From positions 748,785 to 812,784 of the forward strand of contig NZ_KE383816.1 of the NCBI RefSeq assembly GCF_000422305.1: a stretch of DNA of 64,000 bases, written 5' to 3'. This stretch comes from Luteimonas mephitis DSM 12574. GTDB taxonomy: Bacteria > Pseudomonadota > Gammaproteobacteria > Xanthomonadales > Xanthomonadaceae. Below the pieces are notes generated by a model. That model did not search any database. It was given only the letters and a program-made list of their open reading frames with translations, and was not told where the DNA came from. Both the position numbers and the translations under genes were made by a program. Positions within the stretch are counted from its first letter, which is position 1. Every line of letters begins with the position of its first letter. Shown piece after piece: positions 36,731 to 46,493 of this stretch.

Positions 36731-37561
36731 ATGACGCAGGGATTCGCGCGCTGTCTGTGCCTGCTGCTCGGCTGCCTGCTGGCCGCCTGTACCACCCGCA
36801 CGGACGCGCAGGAGAAAGACATGGGATTGGACCCCGCCACCGCGGCTTACCAGAAGTACGGCTACAACGACCGCCCGGTCGAAGCCCGCCTCGGGCCGCA
36901 CCGCTACCTGATTCCGGCCAATTACTTCCGCGACCAGATCGGCCCGGACTTCCAGGGCAACTTCAGCCTGCTGGTGCAGTGGCCGGACCTGCAACCGCTG
37001 CCGCCGGGCGAGCGCTCGAAGCAGGACATGGAGACGTTCGCGAAGCAGGTCACGATCTCGCCCGATTACGTGGATCGGGTACCGATGGAAGGGCTGCTGG
37101 AGAAGTCGATCCAATCACATTCTGCGAAAGATTCACTCGCTTACCAAAATCCACGCGAACGGCTCGACTTGCGTGATGCACAAGCACCCGTGTTCGGCCT
37201 CATTCCCTACCATGTCAACCATGATCGGCTTGTTGCCTACGAGAAACAGCAGGAACAGGTTTTCGGCTTTCCGTCCACCGCCAAGCTGGAGGATACCTGG
37301 GACTGGTACGTTGCCCGCGATACTGGGGGTGCGGTTTCCACCGTAATCAAGTGCGACTCCCACCTGCAACCCGACGGATTCATCATCCACGGCGAGCGCC
37401 TGATCCGCGAAGGCCATCGCTCGGCCGGCTGCATCCACTACTTCCTGATGCCGGACGAGAAGATCTCGTTCTCGGCCTTCTATCCGCGGGTGTTCCTCCG
37501 GGACTGGAAGCGGATCGAGGATCGTGCCCGCGCGTTGCTGACGCAATATCGCAAGGATTGA
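36731..37561 (+). CDS. Lipoprotein, probable immunity protein of the adjacent XVIPCD effector
   Basis: A 276-residue protein starting at 36731 behind AAGGAG. The lipobox LGCLLAACTT predicts a periplasmic lipoprotein. The body has YNDRPVEARLGPHRYLIPAN and, near the end, ECGH-free but cysteine-paired IKCDSHL and SAGCIHY. The architecture (lipoprotein directly upstream of, and 28 bp from, an XVIPCD gene on the same strand) is that of X-Tfi immunity proteins, which block toxins in the periplasm. Codons in its second half are visibly more AT-rich than neighbours, hinting at transfer. The family is not recognised beyond this context. Confidence 0.7.
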   Translation: MTQGFARCLCLLLGCLLAACTTRTDAQEKDMGLDPATAAYQKYGYNDRPVEARLGPHRYLIPANYFRDQIGPDFQGNFSLLVQWPDLQPLPPGERSKQDMETFAKQVTISPDYVDRVPMEGLLEKSIQSHSAKDSLAYQNPRERLDLRDAQAPVFGLIPYHVNHDRLVAYEKQQEQVFGFPSTAKLEDTWDWYVARDTGGAVSTVIKCDSHLQPDGFIIHGERLIREGHRSAGCIHYFLMPDEKISFSAFYPRVFLRDWKRIEDRARALLTQYRKD

Positions 37562-37589
37562 CCTGCTTCATTCTGCAAGGAAGTGCATC

Positions 37590-38906
37590 GTGGCAAGACT
37601 CGATCAACGAGACATGGATGTCCTGAGCTTTTACGCGCAGAAGGGAAACCGCGAACTGTACTGGAACTACCTGGCCCAGCACGAAGGCAGCGACGGCTAC
37701 GGCCTGCTCGCGCTGGGCGTGGTGCGCAACGACAGCATGCCGGGTGCCGTGGCCAACAACTTCGCACAGAACTATGCTCGCAGCCATGACGATCGCGTGC
37801 TCACTGAGCGTGAATGGGAGCAATTCGGTCAGGACTTGCTCGTGCGCGACCTCGAACGACGGCAGTACTGGATGAACAGACATCGACCGGATCTTGCACT
37901 CAACCTGCCGGTCAAGGAAATCCAGTCCGCGCATGACAAATCCTTCCAGGATCACGACATCGATCCCAACGCCTGGACCCCGCGCCAGCTGCTCGAGGCC
38001 GCGCGCCGGCAGGGTGGCGAACAAGCCGCCGAAGGCGTCTGGCACGCGATGCTCGACAACAACGCGCTTGGCCTCGGCCTGGGGATCGGCCGCGCCGGCA
38101 TCACCGTCGGCGACATCGTGCGCTACAACGACGAACACCTGCCGGCCATGCGCTACACCGGCGCGTTGGCCGGCGCCAGCGCGATGGCCTCGCAGGATCG
38201 GCCGGACACCGATCCGGACGTGATCGGTGCGGCCGGCTTCTACTACCTGTACGACCGCAACGCATGCGAATGGTCGAGCATCGCCGGCGGCGGGATGGGC
38301 GGACCGATAATACGTCGCGTCACCGATCCGGCGCGCATCGCCGAGCTCGACGGCGCCCGAGCCGTGCGCCTGGAGCGGCAGCAGAAGGCGGCGCAATTCC
38401 ATCCGCTCGACCCGCACCGCGAGATCGCACGCAGCCCTTTCACGCTCGCCGGGGCCGATGTTCCCGCAACCACGAACCAGCTCGCCATGCACGATCCAGA
38501 CCACCCCGACGACCCCTTGTACCTGAGCAGCCGCGAAGCCGTGCGTCGACTCGATGCCGCCCTCGGCCGCACGCCGGACCAGAGCAGCGAATGCATGGCC
38601 GCCAGCCTGGCCTGCCTCGCCCGTCGTCGCGGACTCGACCGCGTCGACCACGTCGTGTTGAGCGAACACAACGAGAACGTCCGCCAGGGCGAGAACGTGT
38701 TCGTCGTGCAGGGCCGGCTTGATGATCCTGCGCATCTGCGCGCGCACATGAAGACGCAAGTCGCGGTGGAAACGCCGGCTGCCGAGTCGTTTCGCCAGCT
38801 CGATGCGCTGCGCGACGCCATGCAACCGATGCCGGCGCGGCAGCAGCAGGCCGTCGACGACGTGGCGATCGAACAGCAGCGCGTGGCGCCGGTGCGGATC
38901 GTCTAG
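37590..38906 (+). CDS. Putative type IV secretion antibacterial effector with C-terminal XVIPCD
   Basis: A 438-residue protein from a GTG at 37590 (AAGGAAG upstream). The C-terminal ~120 residues form an XVIPCD: DPDHPDDPLYLSSREAVRRL, then LDRVDHVVLSEHNENVRQGE and NVFVVQGRLDDPAHLRAHMK, followed by a Gln-rich tail. This domain recruits effectors to VirD4 of the bacteria-killing T4SS of xanthomonads. The N-terminal ~290 residues (LLALGVVRNDSMPGAVANNF, then LGLGIGRAGITVGDIVRYND) match no toxin fold I know; no lysozyme, amidase or GxSxG lipase motif is evident. No T4SS genes lie in the window. Confidence 0.85.
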   Translation: MARLDQRDMDVLSFYAQKGNRELYWNYLAQHEGSDGYGLLALGVVRNDSMPGAVANNFAQNYARSHDDRVLTEREWEQFGQDLLVRDLERRQYWMNRHRPDLALNLPVKEIQSAHDKSFQDHDIDPNAWTPRQLLEAARRQGGEQAAEGVWHAMLDNNALGLGLGIGRAGITVGDIVRYNDEHLPAMRYTGALAGASAMASQDRPDTDPDVIGAAGFYYLYDRNACEWSSIAGGGMGGPIIRRVTDPARIAELDGARAVRLERQQKAAQFHPLDPHREIARSPFTLAGADVPATTNQLAMHDPDHPDDPLYLSSREAVRRLDAALGRTPDQSSECMAASLACLARRRGLDRVDHVVLSEHNENVRQGENVFVVQGRLDDPAHLRAHMKTQVAVETPAAESFRQLDALRDAMQPMPARQQQAVDDVAIEQQRVAPVRIV

Positions 38907-38932
38907 GGAAGGCCTGGTGGCCCGGCTTCTGC

Positions 38933-38962
38933 CCGTCATCCCTGCGAGGGCGGGAATGACGG
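38933..38962. repeat. Dispersed hairpin, bidirectional terminator candidate
   Basis: CCGTCATCCCTGC and GCGGGAATGACGG pair around GAGG with two mismatches. The unit is the common GTCATTCCCGC-type intergenic repeat, here between the convergent effector and thiolase genes. Confidence 0.7.
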
Positions 38963-38988
38963 CAACTGTTCAGAGGTGTCCTTCGCGC

Positions 38989-40266
38989 TCAGCGCTCCAG
39001 GATCGCCACCACGCCCATGCCGCCGGCGGTGCAGATCGACACCAGGCAGCGGCCGCCGCCGCGCTGCTGCAACTCCTTGGCCGCGGTCGCGACGATGCGC
39101 GCGCCGGTCGCCGCGAACGGGTGGCCGGTGGCCAGCGACGAGCCGTTGATGTTGAGCTTCGCCAGGTCGATCTTGCCCAGCGGCGCATCGAGGCCGAGCC
39201 GGGTCTTGCAGTAGTCCTCGCTCTCCCACGCCCGCAGCGTGCACAGCACCTGCGCGGCGAAGGCCTCGTGGATCTCGTACAGGTCGAAGTCCTGCAGGGT
39301 GAGGCCGTTGCGCGCCAGCATCTCCGGCACCGCGATGGTCGGCGCCATCAGCAGGCCTTCGCCGTGCACGAAGTCGACCGCCGCCACCTGCGCGTCGCGG
39401 ATGTGGCACAGCACCTCGTGGCCGTGCGCCGCGGCCCATTCGTCGCTCGACAGCAGGCAGGCGGCCGCGCCGTCGGTGAGCGGCGTGGAATTGCCGGCGG
39501 TGAGCGTGCCGCGGCCGGAGACCTTGTCGAATGCGGGCTTGAGCGTCGCCAGTTTCTCCAGCGAGGTGTCGGCGCGCAGGATGTTGTCGCGCGAGACGCC
39601 GCGGAAACTGACCACCAGGTCGTCGAAGAAGCCGCGGTCATAGGCTGCGGCGAGCTTGTGGTGCGAGGCGACGGCCAGTTCGTCCTGCGAATCGCGCGAG
39701 ATGTTCCATTCCTTGGCCATGTCCTCGCAGTGGTCGCCCATGCTCTTGCCGGTGCGCGGCTCGGCCACGCCGGGGAACTCGGGCTTGAGTTCGCGGAAGT
39801 GGAAGCCCTTGAACGCGGCAATCCTGTCGCGCGTGGTCTTGCCGCGCGCCGCTTCGAGCAGGCGCCGGCGCAGCTTCTGGCCGTAGACGATCGGCACGTC
39901 GGAGGTGGTGTCCGAGCCACCGCCGATCCCGGCCTCGATCTGGCCGGTGGCGATCTTGTTGCCGATGGTGATCAGCGCGTCGAGCGAGGTGCCGCAGGCG
40001 CGCTGCAGGGTGATGCCCGGGGTCAGCGGCGACAGGCCCGACGACAGCGTCGCCTCGCGGCCGAGGTTCCAGTCGCTGGGATGCTTGATCACCGACCCGA
40101 GCGCCACCTCGCCCAGCTGCTGCCCGTGCAGCCCAAACTTCTCGACCAGCGCGCCCAGCGTGCGCACCGACATGCCGAGGTTGCCGACGTCGGCGTAGGC
40201 CGTGTTCTGGCGGCAGAAGGGGATGCGGACGCCGCCGAGGACGGCGACGGGACGGCCATGGAGCAT
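38989..40266 (-). CDS. Acetyl-CoA C-acyltransferase (FadI-like thiolase)
   Basis: A 425-residue thiolase. The nucleophilic cysteine lies in GITLQRACGTSLDA near residue 90, the catalytic His in ATGHPFAATGARIV, and the second Cys in SICTAGGMGVV near the C-terminus. The FKGFHFRELKPEFPG segment is the loop-domain insertion seen in FadI/trifunctional-protein beta subunits. It probably cleaves 3-ketoacyl-CoA in fatty-acid oxidation; no FadJ partner is adjacent. Start at 40266, 93 bp from the divergent hypothetical gene. Confidence 0.93.
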   Translation of the reverse strand: MLHGRPVAVLGGVRIPFCRQNTAYADVGNLGMSVRTLGALVEKFGLHGQQLGEVALGSVIKHPSDWNLGREATLSSGLSPLTPGITLQRACGTSLDALITIGNKIATGQIEAGIGGGSDTTSDVPIVYGQKLRRRLLEAARGKTTRDRIAAFKGFHFRELKPEFPGVAEPRTGKSMGDHCEDMAKEWNISRDSQDELAVASHHKLAAAYDRGFFDDLVVSFRGVSRDNILRADTSLEKLATLKPAFDKVSGRGTLTAGNSTPLTDGAAACLLSSDEWAAAHGHEVLCHIRDAQVAAVDFVHGEGLLMAPTIAVPEMLARNGLTLQDFDLYEIHEAFAAQVLCTLRAWESEDYCKTRLGLDAPLGKIDLAKLNINGSSLATGHPFAATGARIVATAAKELQQRGGGRCLVSICTAGGMGVVAILER

Positions 40267-40359
40267 CGGGTTTGCCTCGTTGCGGGCCTGCCAGCGTGGC
40301 GGGCCATAATGGATTGGAGTCTAGCGCCGTGACGGTGTACGGCCAATCATGAGCAGGCG

Positions 40360-41241
40360 ATGAGCGAACCGATTCTGCACGTCCTCGGTGCACTGGCACT
40401 GGAACTGACCCCCGGCAGCAGCGCCGCGCGCGATGCGCTGCCGCAGCGCGAGGCCGGCGAACTGGGCGCCGCGATGGCGCGCGACCTGGCCCGCTTCGCG
40501 CCGCAGGCTGCAACGCTGGACCTGACCACTACCGGCGCGCACTACGACCCGGTCGAACTGCTGCGTCCGGGCTGGCCGGTGCATCGCGAGCTCGACCAGC
40601 TCGGCGCGCGCGCGCCCGGCGGCGGCAGTGGCGGCGGCCGCATCATCGCCTTCGGCAGCCACGACGGGCGCCTGCCCGGCGCGCTGTCGCCATCACCGGA
40701 CTACGCCGGCGGCCCGCTGCGGCTGGTGCCCTGGTCGCTGGCCGGCGCGGGCGATGTCGCAAGCGAGGTCGGCGAGGCCTGCGAACGCGACCTGATGGAA
40801 CGCGGCATGGCCGGCGCCGACACCGCGCTGCTGGCGCAGGAAGCGTTCGGCCTGCAGGTCGAGCACGCCCGCTACCTGACCATGCACGACCTGTGCGCGC
40901 TGATGGCGATGCAGTACGAGCACGCAGGCCTGGCACCGCTGTGGCCGGTGCTCGAAACCGCGCTGCTCTCGCCCGAGCGCGAAGCCTGGCTGGACGCCCC
41001 GCCCGAACCGCTGCTGCGCTACGCAGGGCAGGAGGCGCGCATCGCCCTGCTGACCCCGGCCGCGTGGCGCGCGCGCAACGCGGCGGCAAACGGCGACGGC
41101 AAGGACATGGATGACGAACGCCTGCAGCGCGGTTTCGCCCATTACGAGGCGCGGCAGCGCCAGTTCGCCGCGGTGCTGCGCGCGCACGGCGTGGCGGTGA
41201 CGTTCGCGCATTGCCAGGGCGATCCGGCGGCCGAGCTGTAG
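40360..41241 (+). CDS. Conserved hypothetical protein
   Basis: A 293-residue soluble protein starting at 40360 (GAGCAGGCG upstream). It is Ala- and Leu-rich with a Gly-rich loop (GARAPGGGSGGGRIIAFGSH) and an apparently helical C-terminal half (DDERLQRGFAHYEARQRQFA). I recognise no domain, though the composition and codon use match the core genome. Its TAG stop lies inside a GTAG palindrome. Confidence 0.75.
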   Translation: MSEPILHVLGALALELTPGSSAARDALPQREAGELGAAMARDLARFAPQAATLDLTTTGAHYDPVELLRPGWPVHRELDQLGARAPGGGSGGGRIIAFGSHDGRLPGALSPSPDYAGGPLRLVPWSLAGAGDVASEVGEACERDLMERGMAGADTALLAQEAFGLQVEHARYLTMHDLCALMAMQYEHAGLAPLWPVLETALLSPEREAWLDAPPEPLLRYAGQEARIALLTPAAWRARNAAANGDGKDMDDERLQRGFAHYEARQRQFAAVLRAHGVAVTFAHCQGDPAAEL

Positions 41242-41311
41242 GTCGGGGCGACGTCCCCGACGCGGTGGATCCCGATCATCGAGGGGCGCCGCGGGCGTAG
41301 TCCCGACCTAC
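41238..41311. repeat. GTAG-type paired palindrome overlapping two stop codons
   Basis: GTAGGTCGGGGCGACGTCCC begins the left arm and AGTCCCGACCTAC ends the right arm. The TAG inside the left GTAG is the stop of the gene ending at 41241, and the TAG inside the opposite-strand GTAG is the stop of the GNAT gene ending at 41308. Confidence 0.85.
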
Positions 41312-41769
41312 GGCATCCCGGCTTCGAGGATGTCGTAACCGGCGTCGGCCATGCCAAGCGCCGCGTAGGTGCCGCGCGCCGCATCGTTGCCGCGCTCGAC
41401 GTACAGGCGCAGGCCGACCACGCCGGGCGTCGCGCGCGCCAGCGCCTCCACGTGCCGATACAGCGCCGCGAACACGCCCTGCCGCCGCTGCGCCGGGACC
41501 ACGTACACGCTCTGGATCCACCACCAGTGGCCGTTGCGCCAGTCGCTCCATTCGCGGGTGAGCATCAGGGTGCCGGCGGGCTCGCCACCGTCGTCGACGG
41601 CGACGAAGTAGCGCGCCTTCGCCGGATCGGCGATGCCCGCGTCGATGCCGGCGCGCACGGTGCCGGGATCGAGGTGCTTGCGCTCGGTTTCCCACGCCAT
41701 CGCGATGGCGCAGTCGGCGAGCCAGTCACAGTCGGCGGCAGTGGCTTCCCGGATCGAGCGCGTGGTCAT
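41308..41769 (-). CDS. GNAT-family N-acetyltransferase
   Basis: A 153-residue GNAT protein. The strand-4/P-loop motif is QSVYVVPAQRRQGVFAALYR near residue 90 (acetyl-CoA binding), followed by VVGLRLYVERGNDAARGTYA, the usual motif B. The N-terminus IREATAADCDWLADCAIAMA is typical. Substrate unknown. It ends within a GTAG repeat and starts 23 bp past the sodC stop. Confidence 0.88.
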   Translation of the reverse strand: MTTRSIREATAADCDWLADCAIAMAWETERKHLDPGTVRAGIDAGIADPAKARYFVAVDDGGEPAGTLMLTREWSDWRNGHWWWIQSVYVVPAQRRQGVFAALYRHVEALARATPGVVGLRLYVERGNDAARGTYAALGMADAGYDILEAGMP

Positions 41770-41792
41770 GTGGCGGAGAGTCCAGCAGGCGA

Positions 41793-42377
41793 TTACTGGG
41801 CCTTGATCACCCCGCAGGCCACGCGCGCGCCGGCGTTGCCGGCCGGCTGCGACTGGTAGTCGTCGGGTGCGGCGTGCACGATCACCGCGCGGCCGGCAAT
41901 GTCGTTGGCCGCGCCGCCGCCAAGGGTGACGCCGGCCAGGTGGATGTCGATGGCCGCCACGCCCTGGGCGTTGGCAAGGATGTTGTCCATGTCGCCGGCG
42001 TGATGCGTCGCCGTGCCGGCGCGGCCGTGGGCGCTGCCGGTCGGATTGAAGTGGCCACCGGCGCTGCTGGCATCGGCGGCGCTGCAGTCGCCCTTCTCGT
42101 GCACGTGGATGGCGTGGGACTTGCCGCCGCCGAGGCCGCCGATCTCGCCGGTGATGTGCACGCCGTCGCCCATCGGCACGATCGACAGCTTGCCGCTGAC
42201 CAGGCTGCCCGATGCCGAGGCAAGGTTGACGGTGGCCGATTCCGCCGCGCTGGTGACCGGCGTGGCCGGGGTCGGCGACGACATCGGCGGCGGCGCCTTC
42301 TCGCCCGTGGTCGAACAGGCCGCCAGCGCGCAGGCGGCGGCGACGGCGAGCAGGTGGTGGCGATGGCGGTTGGGCAT
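41793..42377 (-). CDS. sodC: Cu/Zn superoxide dismutase, lipoprotein form
   Basis: A 194-residue SodC with a lipobox ALAACSTT and a Pro/Thr/Ala linker before the beta-barrel. Metal ligands are visible in SHAIHVHEKGDCS, SSAGGHFNPTGSAHG, THHAGDMDN and AVIVHAAPDDY, and the disulphide cysteines are in GDCSAAD and ARVACGVI. It removes superoxide at the envelope, lipid anchored in this version. Start at 42377 with AAGGAGAT upstream. Confidence 0.96.
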   Translation of the reverse strand: MPNRHRHHLLAVAAACALAACSTTGEKAPPPMSSPTPATPVTSAAESATVNLASASGSLVSGKLSIVPMGDGVHITGEIGGLGGGKSHAIHVHEKGDCSAADASSAGGHFNPTGSAHGRAGTATHHAGDMDNILANAQGVAAIDIHLAGVTLGGGAANDIAGRAVIVHAAPDDYQSQPAGNAGARVACGVIKAQ

Positions 42378-42530
42378 GGTGATCTCCTTGCTGAAAGTCC
42401 GCGCACGCTAGCGCGCGCGGGGTTCACGGTGGATGAAAGCACGCGGGTCGAACGCGGGCGGGCTGAGAACAGGATGTTCGAACGCACGCCTACGAAAGCC
42501 GAACGGGCAATGGCCCGTCCGCGCGCCGCA

Positions 42531-43937
<1,407 letters not shown>

Positions 43938-43969
43938 GACCTTAGCTCCTGCAAGAACAGCACGCGCGA

Positions 43970-45031
43970 CTAGGCACCAGCACTGCTACCTCCATCCCCA
44001 CCTGCCTCACCCACCATCGGCAGCAGCAGCGTGAACACCGTGTGCCCCGGCCGCGAGCGAAAGGCCAGCGAGCCCCGATGCTCGCGCGCCACCTGCTGCG
44101 CCAGCGCCAGGCCCAGGCCGCTGCCTTCCGCGCGTCCGGACACCAGCGGCAGGAACACCTGTTCGGCCAGCGCCTCGGGCACGCCGCGGCCGTCGTCGAC
44201 GATCTCCAGCCGCAGCGCAAGCGGATGCACCTCATCGGCGATGCGCACCGCGTGCTCGACCCGGGTGCGCAGGGTGACGTTGGCGGCGCCGGCCTCGATC
44301 GCGTTGCGTACGAGGTTCCAGGTGGCCTGCACCAGGCGATCCGCGTCGCCGGCCAGGTCGGGCAGGCTCGGGTCGTAGTCGCGCGCAAGCTTCACCGCCC
44401 AGCCGGCATCGGATTCGGCCAGGCGCAGCACCCTTTCAAGCACCGCGTGGATGTTCAGCGCTGCGTGCGGCTGCGGTGGCATCGGCGACAGCAGCCGGTC
44501 GAGCAGCTGCGCCAGGCGCTCGACTTCGGATTCGATCAGGCCGGTCAGCTCGCGCGACGACGCATCCTCGACCCGCCGCGACAGCAGCTGCGCCGCGCCC
44601 TTCAGCCCGGCCAGCGGGTTGCGCAACTCGTGCGCCAGCCCCTTGAGCGCCGCCGACAGCGCCGACGGCAGCGCGGCCACCGGATCCTCGCCGGGGAACT
44701 CGTCGACCGGATGGGCCTCCAGCAGCCAGCCGCCGGCTTCAAGCGCCCCGGTCCACACGTCTGCGAAACGTGGCGAAGCGCCGAGGAACGCCAGCGGCAG
44801 CCGCCGCAGGCGGATCTGCTCCTGCGCGGCGCCGTCCGCCAGCCAGCGCGCCAGCGCATCGCCCTCGAACTCCAGCGCCGCCAGCGGCAACCCCTGCAGG
44901 CGCCGTGCCCCCACCCCGAGCCAGCGCGCGAAGGCGGGATTGCAGCCGGCGATCGCGCCGTCCGCATCCGTCCACGCCAGCGGCGTGGCGAGGGCGTCCA
45001 GGTCGGGCGGCAGCACGGGTGCGGAAGGCAT
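43970..45031 (-). CDS. ntrB: Nitrogen regulation sensor kinase NtrB
   Basis: A 353-residue cytosolic histidine kinase: an N-terminal PAS domain (TPLAWTDADGAIAGCNPAFA), the dimerisation box with phospho-accepting His (LKGLAHELRNPLAGLKGAAQ), and the ATPase boxes NAIEAGAANV, IVDDGRGVPE and GSGLGLALAQQVAREH. It controls NtrC in response to PII. Its ATG at 45031 directly abuts an NtrC-type palindrome, with TAATAT as a possible -10 seven bases from the start, suggesting a leaderless or very short-leader mRNA. Confidence 0.95.
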   Translation of the reverse strand: MPSAPVLPPDLDALATPLAWTDADGAIAGCNPAFARWLGVGARRLQGLPLAALEFEGDALARWLADGAAQEQIRLRRLPLAFLGASPRFADVWTGALEAGGWLLEAHPVDEFPGEDPVAALPSALSAALKGLAHELRNPLAGLKGAAQLLSRRVEDASSRELTGLIESEVERLAQLLDRLLSPMPPQPHAALNIHAVLERVLRLAESDAGWAVKLARDYDPSLPDLAGDADRLVQATWNLVRNAIEAGAANVTLRTRVEHAVRIADEVHPLALRLEIVDDGRGVPEALAEQVFLPLVSGRAEGSGLGLALAQQVAREHRGSLAFRSRPGHTVFTLLLPMVGEAGGDGGSSAGA

Positions 45032-45048
45032 TGCACCATATTAGTGCA
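45032..45048 (-). promoter_or_regulatory. NtrC box and -10 element at the ntrB start
   Basis: Plus-strand TGCACC-N5-AGTGCA matches the NtrC consensus TGCACC-N5-GGTGCA at 11 of 12 positions. On the minus strand it contains TAATAT six bases before the ntrB ATG. Binding there would block the promoter, as in negative autoregulation of glnLG in enterics (inference). Confidence 0.75.
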
Positions 45049-45162
45049 GCGCTTGACCTTGGTTGCGTGGCCTGTTTCAGCTTCGGTTGCGGAGCGTGGA
45101 GGCCCATCGCGTTGCGATCCCGCCCCGTGCGACGGCAGGAGTGCAGCATCGCGTACACGACA

Positions 45163-45197
45163 TTGCCATCTGGGACGAACTTCGCGCATGATGCGCG
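45163..45197 (+). promoter_or_regulatory. Promoter and palindromic operator of the methyltransferase gene
   Basis: TTGCCA (45163-45168), an 18-bp spacer and CATGAT (45187-45192) form a plausible promoter. A palindrome CGCGCATGATGCGCG (45183-45197) covers the -10. The methyltransferase has an N-terminal helix-turn-helix, so self-repression is likely, as for M.EcoRII/M.SsoII-type enzymes. Confidence 0.6.
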
Positions 45198-45225
45198 GTA
45201 ATCGCCCTAGAGAAAGGAACTCCGC

Positions 45226-46479
45226 TTGAACGCCGAAATGTGTCCGATGGAATTGCTTCGGCAGGCCCGAACCCGCTATTCGCAGAAGCAGCTGGCCGCC
45301 CTGCTTGAGGTGAACGAAAGCACGCTGCGACGCTGGAAGGTCGGCGAGGACATTCCGTCCTACCGGGTCGATTCGATCCGTCAGCGACTGCTGCCGTTGC
45401 TGACGGCGCCGGCCAACGACGACTCGGCCTTTACCTTCATCGACCTGTTCGCCGGCATCGGCGGCATCCGACTCGGTTTCGAGGAGCTGGGCGGGCGCTG
45501 CGTGTTCACCAGCGAGTGGAACACGTTCGCGCAGAAGACGTACCTCGCGAACTTTCCACAGGACGACGGGCATCTCCTGGTCGGCGACATCACGCAGGTG
45601 GATGCGGCCGACGTGCCGGACCACGACGTGCTGCTCGGTGGCTTCCCCTGCCAGCCCTTCAGCATCGCCGGCGTGTCCAAGAAAAACGCGTTGGGGCGGC
45701 CACACGGTTTCGAGGACACCACGCAGGGCACCTTGTTCTACGACGTGGCGAGGATCATCGCCGCCAAGCGACCGAAGGCGTTCTTGCTGGAGAACGTCAA
45801 GAACCTGCTGTCCCACGACCGCGGAAACACGTTCGCGACGATCCTGCGCGTGCTTCGGGAAGAACTCGGATACGAAGTCCACCATCGCCTCATCGATGGG
45901 CGTCACTTCGTTCCGCAGCACCGAGAACGAATCATCATCGTCGGCTTCCGTGATTCTGCGGGCTTCGACTGGGACGACCTCCGTCTGCCTGAAGCCGACA
46001 AGCGCATGGCGGCGATCCTGCATCCTCAGGACGGCAGCGAACTGGTCGAGTCGCGCTGGACCGGCGGGCCACGCGGGAAGATCGACGACAAGTACACGCT
46101 GACACCGAAGCTGTGGGCCTACCTGCAGAGCTATGCCGCCAAGCACAAGGCGGCGGGAAACGGCTTCGGATTCGGGCTGGTCAACGGCAACAGTGTTTCA
46201 CGCACGTTGTCGGCGCGCTACTACAAGGACGGCTCGGAGATCCTTGTCTCGCAGGGACCGCGCAAGCGCCCCCGTAGACTGACCCCGCGCGAATGCGCGC
46301 GACTGATGGGCTTCCCCGACTCCTTCCAGATTCCGGTCAGCGACACCCAGGCCTACAAGCAGTTCGGTAACAGCGTCGTCGTTCCGGTGATACAGGAGGT
46401 AGCGCGCATCATGGTCCCGCGCGTGATGGAACTGGTGATGCGCGAGCAGAAAGAGCAGACCGCGTTGCCGCTTAACTGA
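45226..46479 (+). CDS. DNA (cytosine-5) methyltransferase, Dcm/M.EcoRII type
   Basis: A 417-residue enzyme. An N-terminal helix-turn-helix ([20 protein letters not shown], about residues 18-38) precedes the catalytic domain: motif [21 protein letters not shown], motif [12 protein letters not shown] with Cys142, motif [10 protein letters not shown], motif [17 protein letters not shown], motif [12 protein letters not shown]. The start is a TTG at 45226 with AAAGGA at good distance; an ATG at 45238 is the alternative. It should protect host sites from the EcoRII-like nuclease encoded downstream (CCWGG-type, inferred). Codon use is less GC-extreme than in flanking genes. Confidence 0.94.
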   Translation: MNAEMCPMELLRQARTRYSQKQLAALLEVNESTLRRWKVGEDIPSYRVDSIRQRLLPLLTAPANDDSAFTFIDLFAGIGGIRLGFEELGGRCVFTSEWNTFAQKTYLANFPQDDGHLLVGDITQVDAADVPDHDVLLGGFPCQPFSIAGVSKKNALGRPHGFEDTTQGTLFYDVARIIAAKRPKAFLLENVKNLLSHDRGNTFATILRVLREELGYEVHHRLIDGRHFVPQHRERIIIVGFRDSAGFDWDDLRLPEADKRMAAILHPQDGSELVESRWTGGPRGKIDDKYTLTPKLWAYLQSYAAKHKAAGNGFGFGLVNGNSVSRTLSARYYKDGSEILVSQGPRKRPRRLTPRECARLMGFPDSFQIPVSDTQAYKQFGNSVVVPVIQEVARIMVPRVMELVMREQKEQTALPLN

Positions 46480-46493
46480 AAGGAGCGAACCAC

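Noticed and set aside
36219..38906. Type IV secretion machinery near the XVIPCD effector
   Set aside because: No VirB or VirD4 homologue among the neighbouring genes.
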